DNA of 64,000 nt, from contig JAADJZ010000003.1 in assembly GCA_011032825.1 (NCBI GenBank), positions 1,178,001-1,242,000 on the forward strand, in the 5' to 3' direction. Positions within the stretch are counted from its first letter, which is position 1. Each line of letters begins with the position of its first letter. This document shows, piece after piece, positions 24,894-35,796 of this stretch. The notes under the pieces are model-generated. The model had not been told where the DNA came from and ran no database searches. It worked only from the letters and a program-made list of their open reading frames with translations. The DNA comes from Massariosphaeria phaeospora. Its lineage: Eukaryota > Ascomycota > Dothideomycetes > Pleosporales. A program made the position numbers and the translations under genes.

Positions 24894-25622
24894 TCACCTT
24901 CGAGCTTCGCCCTCGCCCAGCTGCTGTAACGATGCGCTCGCCATGTCCGGATTACTGTCTAGCAGCGTCCTAACTCGCTCCTCGAAGGCCTTTATCAAAG
25001 TATCTGCCACTTTCGGTGCAGCCCCCACGCTGAGCGCCGTGTACAGTGGATTCGCAAACGCGAACTCTAACGCTAACGTAACCTCGGTCTTCTCGTCTGA
25101 CACGTGCTCAATCGTCCACCGACTACTCAAATGAGTCAAGAGCCCCCCCTCACTAGACTTGATCTTGCCTTCGCCCTCGTGCACATGATGCGCTATCTCC
25201 CGTCTGTCCAAGGCGGTCTCTGCGCCCCCGCCGACACTTTCCAGTATCCGCCCCGGCACGCAGAAAACCCGCGACGTGAACGATTCCGAGACGTTGCCGT
25301 AGCCGACCACAAGATTCGCTTCCGAGGGCCAGCGCCGCTGGTATGTCGAGTCTGGGGCGGACCAGCGCGTTACGGACGAGGATTGGCAGTAGGGCAGGAA
25401 GGTGCTGTAGGACGAGACATCGGAGATAATGGTGTAGATTGCGGCGGACGGGTAGGGCAGGGTGCGGTGCGCAGAGAGAGTTTGCGGGGTTGAGGCGCCG
25501 AGCGGGTTGAATTGCGCGGCGAGGTTCGGGAGGAAGGTGCGTTGTTGCGTGTGCCGCAGCGGGGTGAAGCGTCGAGGTGTGCGGAAGAGGGGGCGGACGA
25601 GCGTTGTGGACGGTGTTGCCAT
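24894..25622 (-). CDS. COQ10: Coenzyme Q-binding protein COQ10 homologue (mitochondrial START/polyketide-cyclase fold)
   Basis: A single exon of 242 aa. An Arg/Thr-rich, acid-free N-terminus (first ~35 residues, RPLFRTPRRFTPLRHTQQR) is a probable mitochondrial presequence. From about residue 45 the START-like COQ10 domain begins: SAHRTLPYPSAAIYTIISDVSSYSTFLPYC, then SRWTIEH and a C-terminal amphipathic helix ALSVGAAPKVADTLIKAFEERV. COQ10 proteins bind ubiquinone in the inner membrane and support its synthesis and use in respiration. Convergent with IRE1 (about 190 bp) and divergent from the methyltransferase gene. There is a Gly/Ala-rich insertion (ESVGGGAETALDRREIAHHVHEGEG) in the middle of the domain. 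Confidence 0.88.
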   Translation of the reverse strand: MATPSTTLVRPLFRTPRRFTPLRHTQQRTFLPNLAAQFNPLGASTPQTLSAHRTLPYPSAAIYTIISDVSSYSTFLPYCQSSSVTRWSAPDSTYQRRWPSEANLVVGYGNVSESFTSRVFCVPGRILESVGGGAETALDRREIAHHVHEGEGKIKSSEGGLLTHLSSRWTIEHVSDEKTEVTLALEFAFANPLYTALSVGAAPKVADTLIKAFEERVRTLLDSNPDMASASLQQLGEGEARR

Positions 25623-25824
25623 TGTGACGGCGGCTTGGGGACGGCTTGGTTTGCCGTGGCTGATTGAGGGTTTGTTATTTGGGGTCTACCTGGTGAGGCA
25701 ATGAGGCAATGAGACAGGCATACGTCTCCTTGCGTGCTAGCGCCCTTTTTTGACCGATCAGCCACCTTAATCGCATACTTTGACCCCTCCGACCCCGCGT
25801 CGACAAGGCCCCAACTCCACCACC
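25623..25824. promoter_or_regulatory. Shared divergent promoter, COQ10 / TRM140-like
   Basis: The 202 bp between the two start codons. The downstream start at 25825 sits in a strong fungal context (CACCACCATGG). Confidence 0.6.
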
Positions 25825-27222
25825 ATGGACGCCGCGACAGATGCCCGTTTCCAGACAGACGATTCGGTGACTGGCAGGAGGCAGCCGAAACAGCAGCTGA
25901 GCAAAGCTATGGAACACATGCGCTTCGCCGTAACAGCAGACCCGATCCCCCATCCTTCGACGCCCACTCCACCTCCCGTTGCGACCACTCTCCCAGACGC
26001 AGCCCCCGAACACGACGCCTATGGCGTCCCCGCAACGTTCGCACCCGTCCGGCAAGCTCCCCACCGCTCGCACTCCCCCTCCAACATCCAAAAGCGCACC
26101 GACCCCTTCGCATTCGGCTCGCGCTACCTCGAAGAAGGCGACAACATCTTCGAGTTCAACGCCTGGGACCACGTTGAAACCGACGAAACCTACCGCCAGT
26201 TCTCCGAAGACCAATACTCGCGCCAGCGCCTAGACCCCGTCTCCGACTTTGACCGCAAGCGCTTCAACGACAACCCGGAGAAATGGTGGAACATTTTCTA
26301 CAAGAACAACAGGTCGAATTTCTTCAAGAACAGGAAGTGGCTCGCGCAAGAGTTCCCGGTGTTGGACGAGGTAACCAAGGAGGACGCGCCGCCCGCTGTG
26401 TTGCTCGAGGTTGGCGCTGGGGCGGGGAACAGTGCGTTTCCGATACTACAAAAGAACAAAAATAAGAGGCTCAAGATCCACGCTTGTGATTTCTCCAAAA
26501 AGGCTGTCGAGTTGGTTAGGGGCCATGAATTATATGAGGCAGAGTTTCTGCAGGCAGATGTGTGGGACGTAGCGTCTTCGCCGGACTCTGACAACGGAGG
26601 GCTACCCGCGGGACTGCAAGAAGGCAGCGTAGACGTTGTGCTTATGATCTTCATCTTCTCTGCACTGAATCCACGGCAGTGGGATCAGGCCGTGAAGAAC
26701 ATCTGGAGAGTGCTAAAACCGGGTGGTCAGGTGCTGTTCAGAGATTATGGAAGGGGTGATCTGGCACAGGTTCGGTTCAAGAAGGGGAGGTGGATGGAGG
26801 ATAATTTCTACGTGCGCGGAGACGGAACAAGGGTTTATTTCTTCGAGCGTGAACAGTTGGAGTCGATATGGGGAGGACAAAAGCGAAGGCCAGAAGAAGT
26901 AGCGGAAGGGGACGCCGGCCAACCGAGCAGGGACGCAGATGTCGAACTCATAAAGAAAACCACGGACCTGACACTAGACCAAGCAGCACAGACTACAGAG
27001 GAAGTTTCAAATCCACATCTTTCGGATGAACCACCGCCAGCCTTCGACATCGTCCATTTCGGAGTCGATAGACGTATGCTCGTCAACCGCCAACGGAGAC
27101 TGAAGATGTATCGCTGTTGGATGCAGGCCGTGTTCAAAAAACCCGGATCTGGAAGCGAGGTGCCCACAAGTACAATACGGCAGGATACAAAGGCTGAAGA
27201 GGCTGCTGGCCAGGAGTCATAA
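25825..27222 (+). CDS. TRM140: tRNA (cytidine-32 N3)-methyltransferase, TRM140/METTL2 family
   Basis: Predicted SAM-dependent enzyme that makes 3-methylcytidine at position 32 of the anticodon loop of some tRNAs (Thr and Ser in characterised fungi). A single exon, 465 aa. The start at 25825 is preferred over upstream non-ATG frames because of its strong context. An unconserved Pro-rich N-terminus (about 1-95) precedes the family block WDHVETDETYRQFSEDQYSR and the long NDNPEKWWNIFYKNN helix. Then comes SAM motif I, LLEVGAGAGN (193-202), an acidic HACDFS motif, and VDVVLMIFIFSALNP and WRVLKPGGQVLFRDYGRGD, all typical of METTL2/6/8. The C-terminus has the family RRLKMYRCWMQAVF end. The yeast orthologue carries an N-terminal actin-binding extension by frameshift; none is seen here. 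Confidence 0.92.
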   Translation: MDAATDARFQTDDSVTGRRQPKQQLSKAMEHMRFAVTADPIPHPSTPTPPPVATTLPDAAPEHDAYGVPATFAPVRQAPHRSHSPSNIQKRTDPFAFGSRYLEEGDNIFEFNAWDHVETDETYRQFSEDQYSRQRLDPVSDFDRKRFNDNPEKWWNIFYKNNRSNFFKNRKWLAQEFPVLDEVTKEDAPPAVLLEVGAGAGNSAFPILQKNKNKRLKIHACDFSKKAVELVRGHELYEAEFLQADVWDVASSPDSDNGGLPAGLQEGSVDVVLMIFIFSALNPRQWDQAVKNIWRVLKPGGQVLFRDYGRGDLAQVRFKKGRWMEDNFYVRGDGTRVYFFEREQLESIWGGQKRRPEEVAEGDAGQPSRDADVELIKKTTDLTLDQAAQTTEEVSNPHLSDEPPPAFDIVHFGVDRRMLVNRQRRLKMYRCWMQAVFKKPGSGSEVPTSTIRQDTKAEEAAGQES

Positions 27223-27502
27223 TGCGAGTTTTCGATCAAAAAAACTGTTCTGAAATTTTTCAATAGCTTAGGTGTAGTAATGTGAATGTATATCTATGAT
27301 TGAATTGTTCTATTCATGATCTCACGCCATTAATTTACTCCAAGGTGTGTAGCTATTATAGACAGATTACGTATCATTGAGTGTTATCTATCGGTATCTA
27401 TATAATGAGCTGTGCATGCGAAGAAAGACTCGCATAATTTCCCCCTCAGGGTGGGTGTTCTCCGTTGCTATCTATGACGATACCAGCATATAAATATACC
27501 TT
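27223..27502. other. Short convergent intergenic region, TRM140-like / MSH4
   Basis: About 280 bp, AT-rich, containing the 3' ends of two convergent genes. No feature recognised. Confidence 0.5.
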
Positions 27503-30500
27503 TTAGCGCTCATTCTCAGATACCGCTCGAACAGACGACGCGGACTCAGACGAAGTATTGTGAGAACCGATCGTAATGACCGACGGCTGACTAGCACAAG
27601 TGCTTGGCCGCTCCTCCCTTTCATCATCGTCGCTCCTATCCCGCATCTCGTCGTCTTCGTCGTCGTCTTCGTCTTCGTCTTGGTCCACGTCTGGCTCTTC
27701 ATCCACGCTTTCGTTGTTTTGTTCCACACGAGACGCGTCAGCGTCGATAGCTGTCATTCGGGTAACGAACTCTCTCTGGAGTTCTTTGAGCCACGCGGCA
27801 AGCACTGCACCCTCCATGACACCGTTCTGCGCTTGCACGAGATGCTCTTTGAGGTTGAGAATTAATTTTCGGCGGCGCTCGTGGATGACAGTTGCTGATG
27901 TTCTCTTCTTCCTCAACGTGTGACGTTCGAGCTTATGTGCGACATGCGTAGCATGGTCAACAAGCCCCGGAGGAAGTGGGACGACACGAGCAAGTGCGAT
28001 TCCGTAGTGCGATTCTTGCACAACGCCTTGCGCGACCCTGTACAGCATGTTCATGTTATCAGTATTCTGTAACTGAAAGATGTTAGTTTTGTTCTTATTG
28101 AACGAGGCTGTGCACTGTGTACTTCTACGGCTAGATGAAAGCTTACGACACCAGTTCGCTCCATCAGGATGGTGGCCAGGTCCTTGAAATGAGTAGCGAA
28201 CCAAATCAAAGCCTAAATTGGTGTCAACTAACATTGCACTGGCGAGAGGTAGAACCTACTCGGCTCTGAATAAGGGCTTCGGCAATCGAAAGGGCAATAG
28301 CCAACCCATCACGAGTGCTTGTGCCTCTGCCAAGTTCATCAACAATTGCCCTACGAATAATTAGATGTGATATGTACAATGTCCAGTGCATACATACATG
28401 CTGCGTTTATCGATATTGCGCAGTATGAACGCTATTTCTCTCATTTCCGCGGCAAACGTAGATACGTTTGTCTCGATGTTGTCATCCATACCTAGCCTTG
28501 CGAAGAGCTGATGCAGAATCGGAAACGAGGCATAGGTCGCTGGGACGCTGTTGAATATGAGCCATGGAGAACTATCTCTGATAACACGCGGACGGACAAG
28601 CTGCCAATTTGAACCATGATTGACATTAGGGCAACAGAGCGGATATAGGTGCTCTTCCCACTCATGTTGCATCCAGTGATGATCTGGAATCGAGATTGTT
28701 GTGTGGCGTAGACATCATTCGGAACAAATCTCTTGTTCATAATCTTCTCTCGAATTGGATGTCGACCAGCTTGGATTGCAAGCGTGTCAGTGATCTTGGG
28801 ACGTACTACAAGCAAATCAACACTTGGACTTTTACTACACTAAGTATTGCAGTACCGTAATCACGAGTCGTGACGAGCTGTGCAAAAGCCGCCAGCTGAG
28901 TCATATTAGCATGGAGAATGAGATCGCAGAAGTGCCACGCACCATATCTAGCATCGCGATAGCTTCACATATTTTGAACAGCATTGACATATGACCCCGA
29001 ACCTCTTCGATCAGCACTTGTACTGCCTCATCACCTGGATATGTAAGTCTTTGCAGTTAGGATGGATTGGCCACCCTACTCATTAATACCACTTCCTGGT
29101 GTGAGATTGTGATCTATACGTGTAGTGAGCAACTAAACGCATCGTGTTAAAACCAGCGCGCCATACCTTCTGGTTCCGCTTCATGAGCTCGAGTGTCTGA
29201 CATTCGATCATATTCTTCTTGCGGAAAACATTAGTAAAGACTGGGGGTAAGGGCCGCTCCTCTATTTCTGATACTGGGATCCGGATATAGAATTGACGAG
29301 CACTATCGTATTTGAGATCAAGTTGGATGTCATATTCCTCTAAAAGTATATTAGTGACGTCGCTACACAAAGCTCCGAGAGATACTCGTACGGCTCAGCT
29401 CAGTGGAGTGCTGATACGCGTCCTCAGTCGCTTCTTTGTAGGTAGTGCGCGCTACATCCAGAAGACCGTTCACGCCAGACTTCACTGCATAAGTGCGTTG
29501 ATTCCTCAGCTCAAGAGGCTGTTTTGCATAAGTGGTGTCCTCATTGATTACGCGTTCGATAATATCCTGCACGGGTGCCGTGTTTTCAGGAGCGCACAGC
29601 TATCCAGAATTAGCTCGTGAGATGAGAACAGCGTGGCTTAGCCCACTTCGCGGATATCATGGAGGATCGCGCTTCTCGAGCCAGTGAGTCCTTCATATAC
29701 CGGGTTTATGGAAGCGACGAATTGCTTCAACATGATGACTTGATTGATGCTCTGTTCAGTAGTCTGGATAGTGGGCTTCGTTGAAATGACGATGAGCTGG
29801 AACACCGTAAGCAGTGGAGATAAGAAACTCGTGGAGAGAATTTACAGCCGTAAGTATCTTGTCGACATCGAGAGAATTCTTCAGGGCTGCAATAGATTAA
29901 CAAGACAGGCACCAAATGAATAGTGCGATCCTAGCACTAACCCGACCGAGTAGTAAAGAACATCTCTTCCTTAGCAGTAAGCTCATCGAGTGCATCATAC
30001 CGCGTCTTAAGCGTCTCGGAATTTGTGAGTGGCTGGAGGACGTTGCTGCGGAGTAATCGCGCCCCCATTGGAGTCAGAGTTTCGTTGAGAAGACCAAATA
30101 GGCAGTCTCTAGACTTCGGATTCTGGAGATTCTGTACAAGTTCGAGCGAATAAATGGTAGAAACATCGATCATCATTGAGCCCTCTGACGGCTCATACTT
30201 GACTCTTAGGGAGTGGAAGGAGAAAGACAAGCCTAAGCCGAGATCGACATATTTGAGTACCTGCAGGAAGGTTAATCAGGCCCAGTATTTGACCTTAGGA
30301 GGCTTACAGCCGCGATGCAAGAGACAGCGTAGTAATTGCCAGAGACTGAGACCTTGATAGCCTCAACATCATCAACAAAGGCTAAAGTCTGTATATACTC
30401 CAGGCCCGCTGACTCTGACCAGTAGCGACGATCGAGTAAGGTGAGCTTGCTTCCGATTCCTTCGAGATTTTCTTCAACAATAGAGAAGAGTTTGGATTTT

Positions 30501-30874
30501 GGACTTGCTGCGGTAGCCACGATGAGGATTTCGCTTGGGGCGTAGACACTAAGCTTGTGGATTGTTCTGACATAGGTTTGACTGTCACATATCTGGCACA
30601 ATACTGCCTCGTTCGTGTCGAGATTGATGAACGCTAGACCAACAGTGGGAGAGATGCCACGCGACTCGGCGATGGCGCAGATGACTTGCTGAGCTTCAAT
30701 TCTGGCAATGGTAGATGCGCCTGTTCGCGGGCGTGCCGTGCTGGGTCTTCCAGTACTTTTGCGAGTGCGGGGACGCGACGTAGTTGTTGTATTGTACTCA
30801 CCATATGTGTACGACGGGTAGGAAACAGATGCTGAAGTGCTATAGGACGTGGAAGGGCGGATTCGTTGCGCCAT
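27503..30874 (-). CDS. MSH4: Meiosis-specific MutS homologue MSH4
   Basis: Partner of MSH5 in the MutS-gamma clamp that stabilises recombination intermediates and promotes crossovers in meiosis. I reconstruct 14 exons: 30874-30308, 30260-29942, 29886-29846, 29796-29647, 29599-29392, 29339-29167, 29113-29080, 29034-28943, 28895-28856, 28805-28598, 28547-28398, 28350-28260, 28212-28147 and 28072-27503. All phases close to 902 aa, close to the human and yeast proteins. Seen: connector and core domains with EPSEGSMMIDVSTIYSLEL and INEDTTYAKQPLELRNQRTY; Walker A GCNMSGKST (about 586-594); Walker B IVDELGRGTSTRDG (about 663-676); ATHFKDLATIL. There is no N-terminal mismatch-recognition (MutS I) domain, as expected for MSH4. 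The C-terminal extension carries a long Asp/Glu run (DEDEDDDEDDEM). An alternative start at 31099 would leave almost no promoter. Confidence 0.93.
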
Positions 30875-31128
30875 GCTGGTTAGTGAGGCCTGCCAGTCAG
30901 TCGACGATTGAGTAGGTTTCCGTCCGATGTCATGACGATGGAATGTGATGGCGTTGACGGTTGCAGACGCGTCGCCCGTGAACACCGCGTCGCTTATACA
31001 ACCCCTGCTAGTGTGGGGTTTCTTATCGATAGCGCCCGGGTAATTTTCTTCAATCGAGATCGCGACATCGGGCAGCGACTCCGGTTCCGAATAAAGCACC
31101 TGGTCTGATAGCCCTCCGAAGACTCGTC
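30875..31128. promoter_or_regulatory. Shared divergent promoter, MSH4 / RSA4
   Basis: The 254 bp between a meiosis-type gene and a constitutive ribosome-assembly gene. No meiotic regulatory motif could be assigned by eye. Confidence 0.55.
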
Positions 31129-32664
31129 ATGGCGACTGTTGTTCCGCCGCCCTCCAAGCGCGTGAAGCGCGAACGTGCAGAGATTGCGCGCCAGCAACAA
31201 GACGTCGACTCGACCATTCCAGACGGCACCGTGCGAGTCCGCTTCGTCGACCAGGCCACAGGAGAGAGCGGCAACATCCCAGTCCTCACTGTGCCGCTTT
31301 CGCAAGCCTCGACCAAGAACCTCGAAATCCTCCTCAACGAATTGAAAGAGCAAGGGGACGACCGGATCCCGTACCGCTTCTTCCCGGATGGAGCCACAGA
31401 GGCTTTGGGCGACAGGGAAGACCTATACCATGCCTTGGTCAAGCCGGGGAAGGTCTCGGCAGAAAGCGAGGTAGTCCTGCAGTATGCGCCGCAGGCTGTG
31501 TTCAGAGTCAAGGCAGTGTCACGGTGTGCGGCCGCCATATCAGGCCATGGAGACAATATCCTAGCCGTCCAGTTCTCGCCGCTAGACTCGAGCAGGATGG
31601 CAAGCGGAAGTGGAGACAAGACCGTGAGAATATGGGATTGTGATACTGGAACGCCAGCATACACTATGAAAGGCCATTCAAGATGGGTCCTCGCTGTCAG
31701 CTACTCGCCGGATGGCGCTGTCTTAGCTTCAGGAGGTTATGATAATGAAGTGCGGATATGGGATCCAACCACAGGCAAGCAGATTGGAAGTCCGCTGAAG
31801 GGCCACACCAACTTCATCACATCCTTGTGCTGGGAGCCATATCATCTCCAAGAAGAAGGTCGGCCGAGGGTGGCATCATCCTCGAAAGATAGCACAGTGC
31901 GCGTGTGGGACGCCGTAGGGGGTAGGATCGATTTCGCGCTCTCTGGCCACAAAGGAAGCGTGACATGCGTCAAATGGGGTGGGACGGGACTGATCTACAC
32001 CTCTTCGCATGATAAGACCATCAAGGTCTGGAATGCTTCAACAGGTACCCTCCTCCACACACTCTCAGGACATGCACACTGGGTCAATCACTTGGCTCTT
32101 TCAACCGACTTTGTTCTACGAACCTCGTACCATGACCACACCCGGAAAGTTCCCGCCTCTCCTGAAGAGAAGCTTGCGAAGGCGAAATCCCGATTCGAGA
32201 AAGCGGCGACGATAAACGGCGAAATCGTTGAACGTCTGGCAACAGCCTCTGAAGACTGCACCTTGTTCTTGTGGACGCCACTAAGCAGCACCAAGCCGGT
32301 GACGAGGATGACCGGGCATCAGAAACAGATCAACCAGGTCTGCTTTTCTCCCGATGGAGCCCTGCTTGCGTCTGCAGCCTGGGACAACCACGTCAAACTG
32401 TGGTCCGCCCGCGACGGGAAGTTCCTCTTCACCTTGAGAGCACATGTTGGGCCGGTGTACATGGCAAGCTTCTCTGCAGACAGCAGACTGTTGGCAAGCT
32501 GTAGCAAGGACACGACGTTGAAGGTGTGGGACATGCGGACAGGCAAGTTGAAAGAGGACCTGCCAGGCCACAAGGACCAAGTGTTTGCATTAGACTGGAG
32601 CCCAGACGGGGAGAGAGTGGGGAGTGGCGGTGCAGACAAGCAGGTCCGGATATGGAGGAACTAA
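31129..32664 (+). CDS. RSA4: Ribosome assembly WD40 protein Rsa4 / Notchless (NLE1)
   Basis: Binds pre-60S particles in the nucleolus/nucleus; its NLE (ubiquitin-like) domain is the handle by which the AAA-ATPase Rea1/Mdn1 pulls it off the particle. A single exon, 511 aa, the usual length. After a short basic start (PPSKRVKRERAEIARQQQ) comes the NLE domain (about 33-105: VRVRFVDQATGESGNIPVLTVP, with the conserved acidic residue in the loop). Then eight WD repeats follow to the C-terminus, with clear GH...WD units such as GHGDNILAVQFSP, SGSGDKTVRIWD, GHKGSVTCVKWG, SSHDKTIKVWN, SAAWDNHVKLW, SKDTTLKVWD and GGADKQVRIW. The ATG context (CGTCATGGCG) is good. Divergent from MSH4. Confidence 0.95.
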   Translation: MATVVPPPSKRVKRERAEIARQQQDVDSTIPDGTVRVRFVDQATGESGNIPVLTVPLSQASTKNLEILLNELKEQGDDRIPYRFFPDGATEALGDREDLYHALVKPGKVSAESEVVLQYAPQAVFRVKAVSRCAAAISGHGDNILAVQFSPLDSSRMASGSGDKTVRIWDCDTGTPAYTMKGHSRWVLAVSYSPDGAVLASGGYDNEVRIWDPTTGKQIGSPLKGHTNFITSLCWEPYHLQEEGRPRVASSSKDSTVRVWDAVGGRIDFALSGHKGSVTCVKWGGTGLIYTSSHDKTIKVWNASTGTLLHTLSGHAHWVNHLALSTDFVLRTSYHDHTRKVPASPEEKLAKAKSRFEKAATINGEIVERLATASEDCTLFLWTPLSSTKPVTRMTGHQKQINQVCFSPDGALLASAAWDNHVKLWSARDGKFLFTLRAHVGPVYMASFSADSRLLASCSKDTTLKVWDMRTGKLKEDLPGHKDQVFALDWSPDGERVGSGGADKQVRIWRN

Positions 32665-34061
32665 ACTTGGAGAGGCTGCCTCGGTGTATTGCGCTCTTCT
32701 CGATACCATTTTCTATGGAGATTCGGCGTTCAGGTACTACAAAAGTCGGGACCACGTTTCGGGAGCCATGAGAGCATATAGCCGATACAGAAATGAGACA
32801 AGCATTGAAAAAACGGTGTCGCTAACTAGCAGGATGCCAATGCGAAGCCAATAAATCTTGGCCGGGCGCGGTGAAAGCTTGGTGGGCAGATCCGCGAGCG
32901 GACTGCGGGGGCGCGTCTGCGCGTCTGCCCATGCCACGCCATTCCGGCTGATTCAACACGATAGCTGCATTGCCATTGGCACGAGCCGCCACGATCGGCG
33001 AGACTGAGGCCATTATTGTGGCCTTGTAAGTTGTGACGACGCTTCGGCGGTCAGCCGGGCAGGCCAGCACCCGCGGCGTGCTTATCTGGCAGTTCCAGAA
33101 TGCCGTCATCAAAACCCGGCCGATGAAGCCGCGCTGTGCGACCCGAAGGCCAGCCCAGCGACTTCGACGAGGTGGCAATGCAGAAGCACAGAGCGGCGAC
33201 GCCAGAACACCTGAACTCAAACCCCCACGCATCTCGAGTCTTGTTGGTTGCGCCCGTTGTGTCAAGGCAGACGGTCCGCAAAAGAGGCGCCGTGATGTTT
33301 TGCCGACCTCGCAGCGGCCCGTTCATCATTTCCTTCTGCTTGCCCCCGCCATGGTGCCATTGGCTGGCCCGCTGGTGTCAGGGCCGTGGGAGCAGACGGG
33401 GGAGCTTCCTCGGCCGCCAGCTCCGTCTCCAGCCTTCTTTCTTGCCCGTCCCCGTATTCTTTCTGCACTCCAACTCTTCACTCTCCCAGCCCGCCCTCAA
33501 TCGTCTCTGCAGAGCTTCCCGCCGAGTGTAAGTGTGTCTCTCCGTCGCGTCAGCCATCGTTTCTTCCAAGCGCGCACCGGACCTCCCGGCTGTCCCGTGC
33601 GGCCAAACAAGACTTCGGAACAAATGCCTCAAAAAGCTTGCCCGCTTTGGCTTTTCGGGCATGTCTTCTGCTTTAAAGGCGGCAGCCTGCCTCTGATACC
33701 TCGGGCTTTGCTTCTCTCCATGCGCCGTGTCAATTCTCGACCAATTCCTCTTCTCGCATCTCGCGCCCGCCGTCCTGTGGTTCCAGAGCGCTGACCAGTC
33801 CACCTCAACAGCTATCGCAAGCTTCGAGCCAACGGAACTCGATCCAATTGCTACACAGGACCAACCCAAGTTACAAAAGGTAGGCCGATTCCACTTTCTG
33901 AAGTCATTGGGACGGTGTTGCTCGAATTGCGCCGGCGCATCCTCTACAATCATTACGCCAGCGCTCGCTCATACCATCAAGGCCTGAGCTTTTTGGAACA
34001 ATTCCACTGCGCTGCCCATATTCTCAGTGTTACTCCGTACACTTCAAGAATTTTCAGTGCT
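32665..34061. other. Intergenic region and probable long leader of the small membrane-protein gene
   Basis: GC-rich in its first half, with several overlapping ORFs on both strands (for example 33033-33794) whose Arg/Ser/Pro-rich composition changes abruptly and shows no motif; I do not call them genes. From about 33,420 to 33,600 the plus strand is C/T-rich and contains a GTAAGT at about 33,529. This is consistent with the promoter and a spliced 5' UTR of the gene at 34,062-34,346. Confidence 0.45.
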
Positions 34062-34346
34062 ATGCTAACAATGGCGCAGATCCCAGCTATCACAATGGCC
34101 GCACTTGACATGTCACTTGTCGCACGCAGCGAGGTCGTCGCCCGCGAGCTAGTGAAGCGTAAGAACTGGGCTGCCAAAGAACCCGGTGTCATTGTTGTGT
34201 TCTGTATCGTCGGAGCCGTCGCCATCCTATTGATAGGCTTGTTCGTTCAGAAGAAGGTAAGATGCCTGCTCGTATACCATCAAGCACCAGGTGATTGATA
34301 ACACTTGTATTAGATCACTGCCCGTAAGCAGGCGAGCAACGCATAA
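34062..34346 (+). CDS. Small single-pass membrane protein, unknown function
   Basis: Two exons, 34062-34256 and 34314-34346 (57-bp intron, GTAAGA to TATTAG), giving 75 aa from the first ATG; starts at 34071 (72 aa) or 34095 (64 aa) are also possible. The protein has a short soluble N-terminus, a basic KRKNWAAKEP segment, one strong hydrophobic helix (GVIVVFCIVGAVAILLIGLF) and a short basic tail VQKKITARKQASNA. The layout resembles small conserved membrane proteins often left hypothetical in filamentous ascomycetes; I do not recognise a function. It is supported by the precise splice signals and by the second exon giving a compact end. Confidence 0.6.
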
Positions 34347-35796
34347 ACATACCCCGAGTCTAGTTGGAAATGAGGCCGGCTGGGCGAGGGCAAGATCAAG
34401 GGCAAGAGATGCAATGTAAATGTTGGGCGCCGATGTCGATTGGCATATAATGCGAAAGAGACTGGTGGGGAGAATCTATTGGTAGGCAAGGTGAACTTCC
34501 GACACCGGTCGGGTTCCCTTTGATGTGTACGTCTGATCGCTGTATACCATCTTTGCTTTGGATAAACCTTCCTCGGAGGACCCATAGTCCATAATTCATA
34601 ACGAATACCTGGGATATGCATTCGTCTCTGCTTCTTCTTATCTGTGCAAGACCATCGCGTTGCAAAGTTTTCAGCATTAGTGTGTTAAAATCGGCGTTAG
34701 AGGTGCAGAACTTTGCGGTGCTTTTATAAGCTTCTATAAATCATTGCCATCTTATCTCGGCTTTCAAAAGTATTAACACAACTGCAAAGGACTACTGTAT
34801 TTTTGGATTGCTACCTAGGTATCCTCGACCCTCCTGTGTATCAGCCGGACGAGTACTTTGCGCATTCGACTGGGCATTCGCAATTTTGGAGGGCTCTGAG
34901 GCACCATTCAGAAACGCCATATTTCACTCTAATATCATAGAGCGGTATTGACACGGTTTTACACTTCGTTCGGATATTGGCCATGAATGTAGCCGCATCT
35001 AATAGAAATCTAGCTCGAGTGGCATCACCACTTTAGGCCCGAGACACGTTCCCAAGTTTGGACCAGAGCGCAATCCTTGAGCTCTGGAAACTCTTGTCTG
35101 TAGGCGAGAGCCACGTAGCGCAACAGTCTTTCCAAGCGGGTGCGTTTAACCACGTCACTTCGAACGTTACGAAGCAACTTGGCGAGTTGTTGGTCCATGG
35201 GAAGGATATCGTGATGCGACCTAACGAGGAAGCCCTATGCGGAGTTAACCCATATCCAATAATAATTATCCTGTTGTGTCCTGCATACCGAAGGGATACC
35301 TCGACGCTTCAGAGCCTTCAGAATACGTGCCATGTCATCTTCGCTGTTACTTGGAGCCAGGAGTGGATCTTTGCCACAGATAACCTCCGTAGCTGGCGTA
35401 ATATACTGGTAGAGTATCAGCATTGTCTCAAAGTTAACAAGGGCATCTTGCTTACCGGCATCATACAAGCGAAGAGAAAAGGGTGCGTAGCAAATTCAGC
35501 AAAACTTGTATGGTTTGCCACGACCCAAGGTAGGAGCTGTGATTCGAAGGACTTCCGGAGTTTAACTTGTGAAGAAATACATGATTCCTTTTCTAGCAGT
35601 TTAAGAAGTGCGTGTTTGAGTTGCGGCTTTGTTTGGATTTTAGTTGTGCCATCCAGCCGCGGAATCGGAATATACTAAGCCAAGTTAGCTAACCCTACTA
35701 CTTGGGGAAGAAGAAGCACCGACAGTCCAAGAGACACGTCCCGTGAGTTTCTCCATTATAGATGCAACGACATGCTCTCCGTCCGCGCAAGAAAAG
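34347..35796. other. Intergenic; possibly a decayed coding segment on the minus strand
   Basis: No intact gene. A plus-strand ORF of 206 codons (35058-35678) has unconvincing composition. On the minus strand, 35,680-35,235 gives two coding-like stretches in different frames (one reads YDAGKQDALVNFETMLILYQ at about 35,465-35,406), broken by a TGA and frame changes. This could be an old pseudogene; the family is not recognised. The rest (34,347-35,050) shows nothing. Confidence 0.35.

Noticed and set aside
25780..25824. 15-codon N-terminal extension of the TRM140-like protein
   Set aside because: The extension starts at TTG, not ATG; the ATG at 25825 has a strong context and opens the reading frame.
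30875..31099. Longer N-terminus for MSH4 starting at 31099
   Set aside because: It would leave 29 bp between the divergent MSH4 and RSA4 start codons, and the added stretch has no MSH4-like sequence.
33033..33794. 253-codon plus-strand ORF
   Set aside because: Composition shifts along its length and overlaps equally long antisense ORFs; more likely GC-rich intergenic sequence and a 5' leader.
35058..35678. 206-codon plus-strand ORF
   Set aside because: No domain, Cys/Ser/Leu-rich chance composition, and the opposite strand looks more coding-like; not called as a gene.
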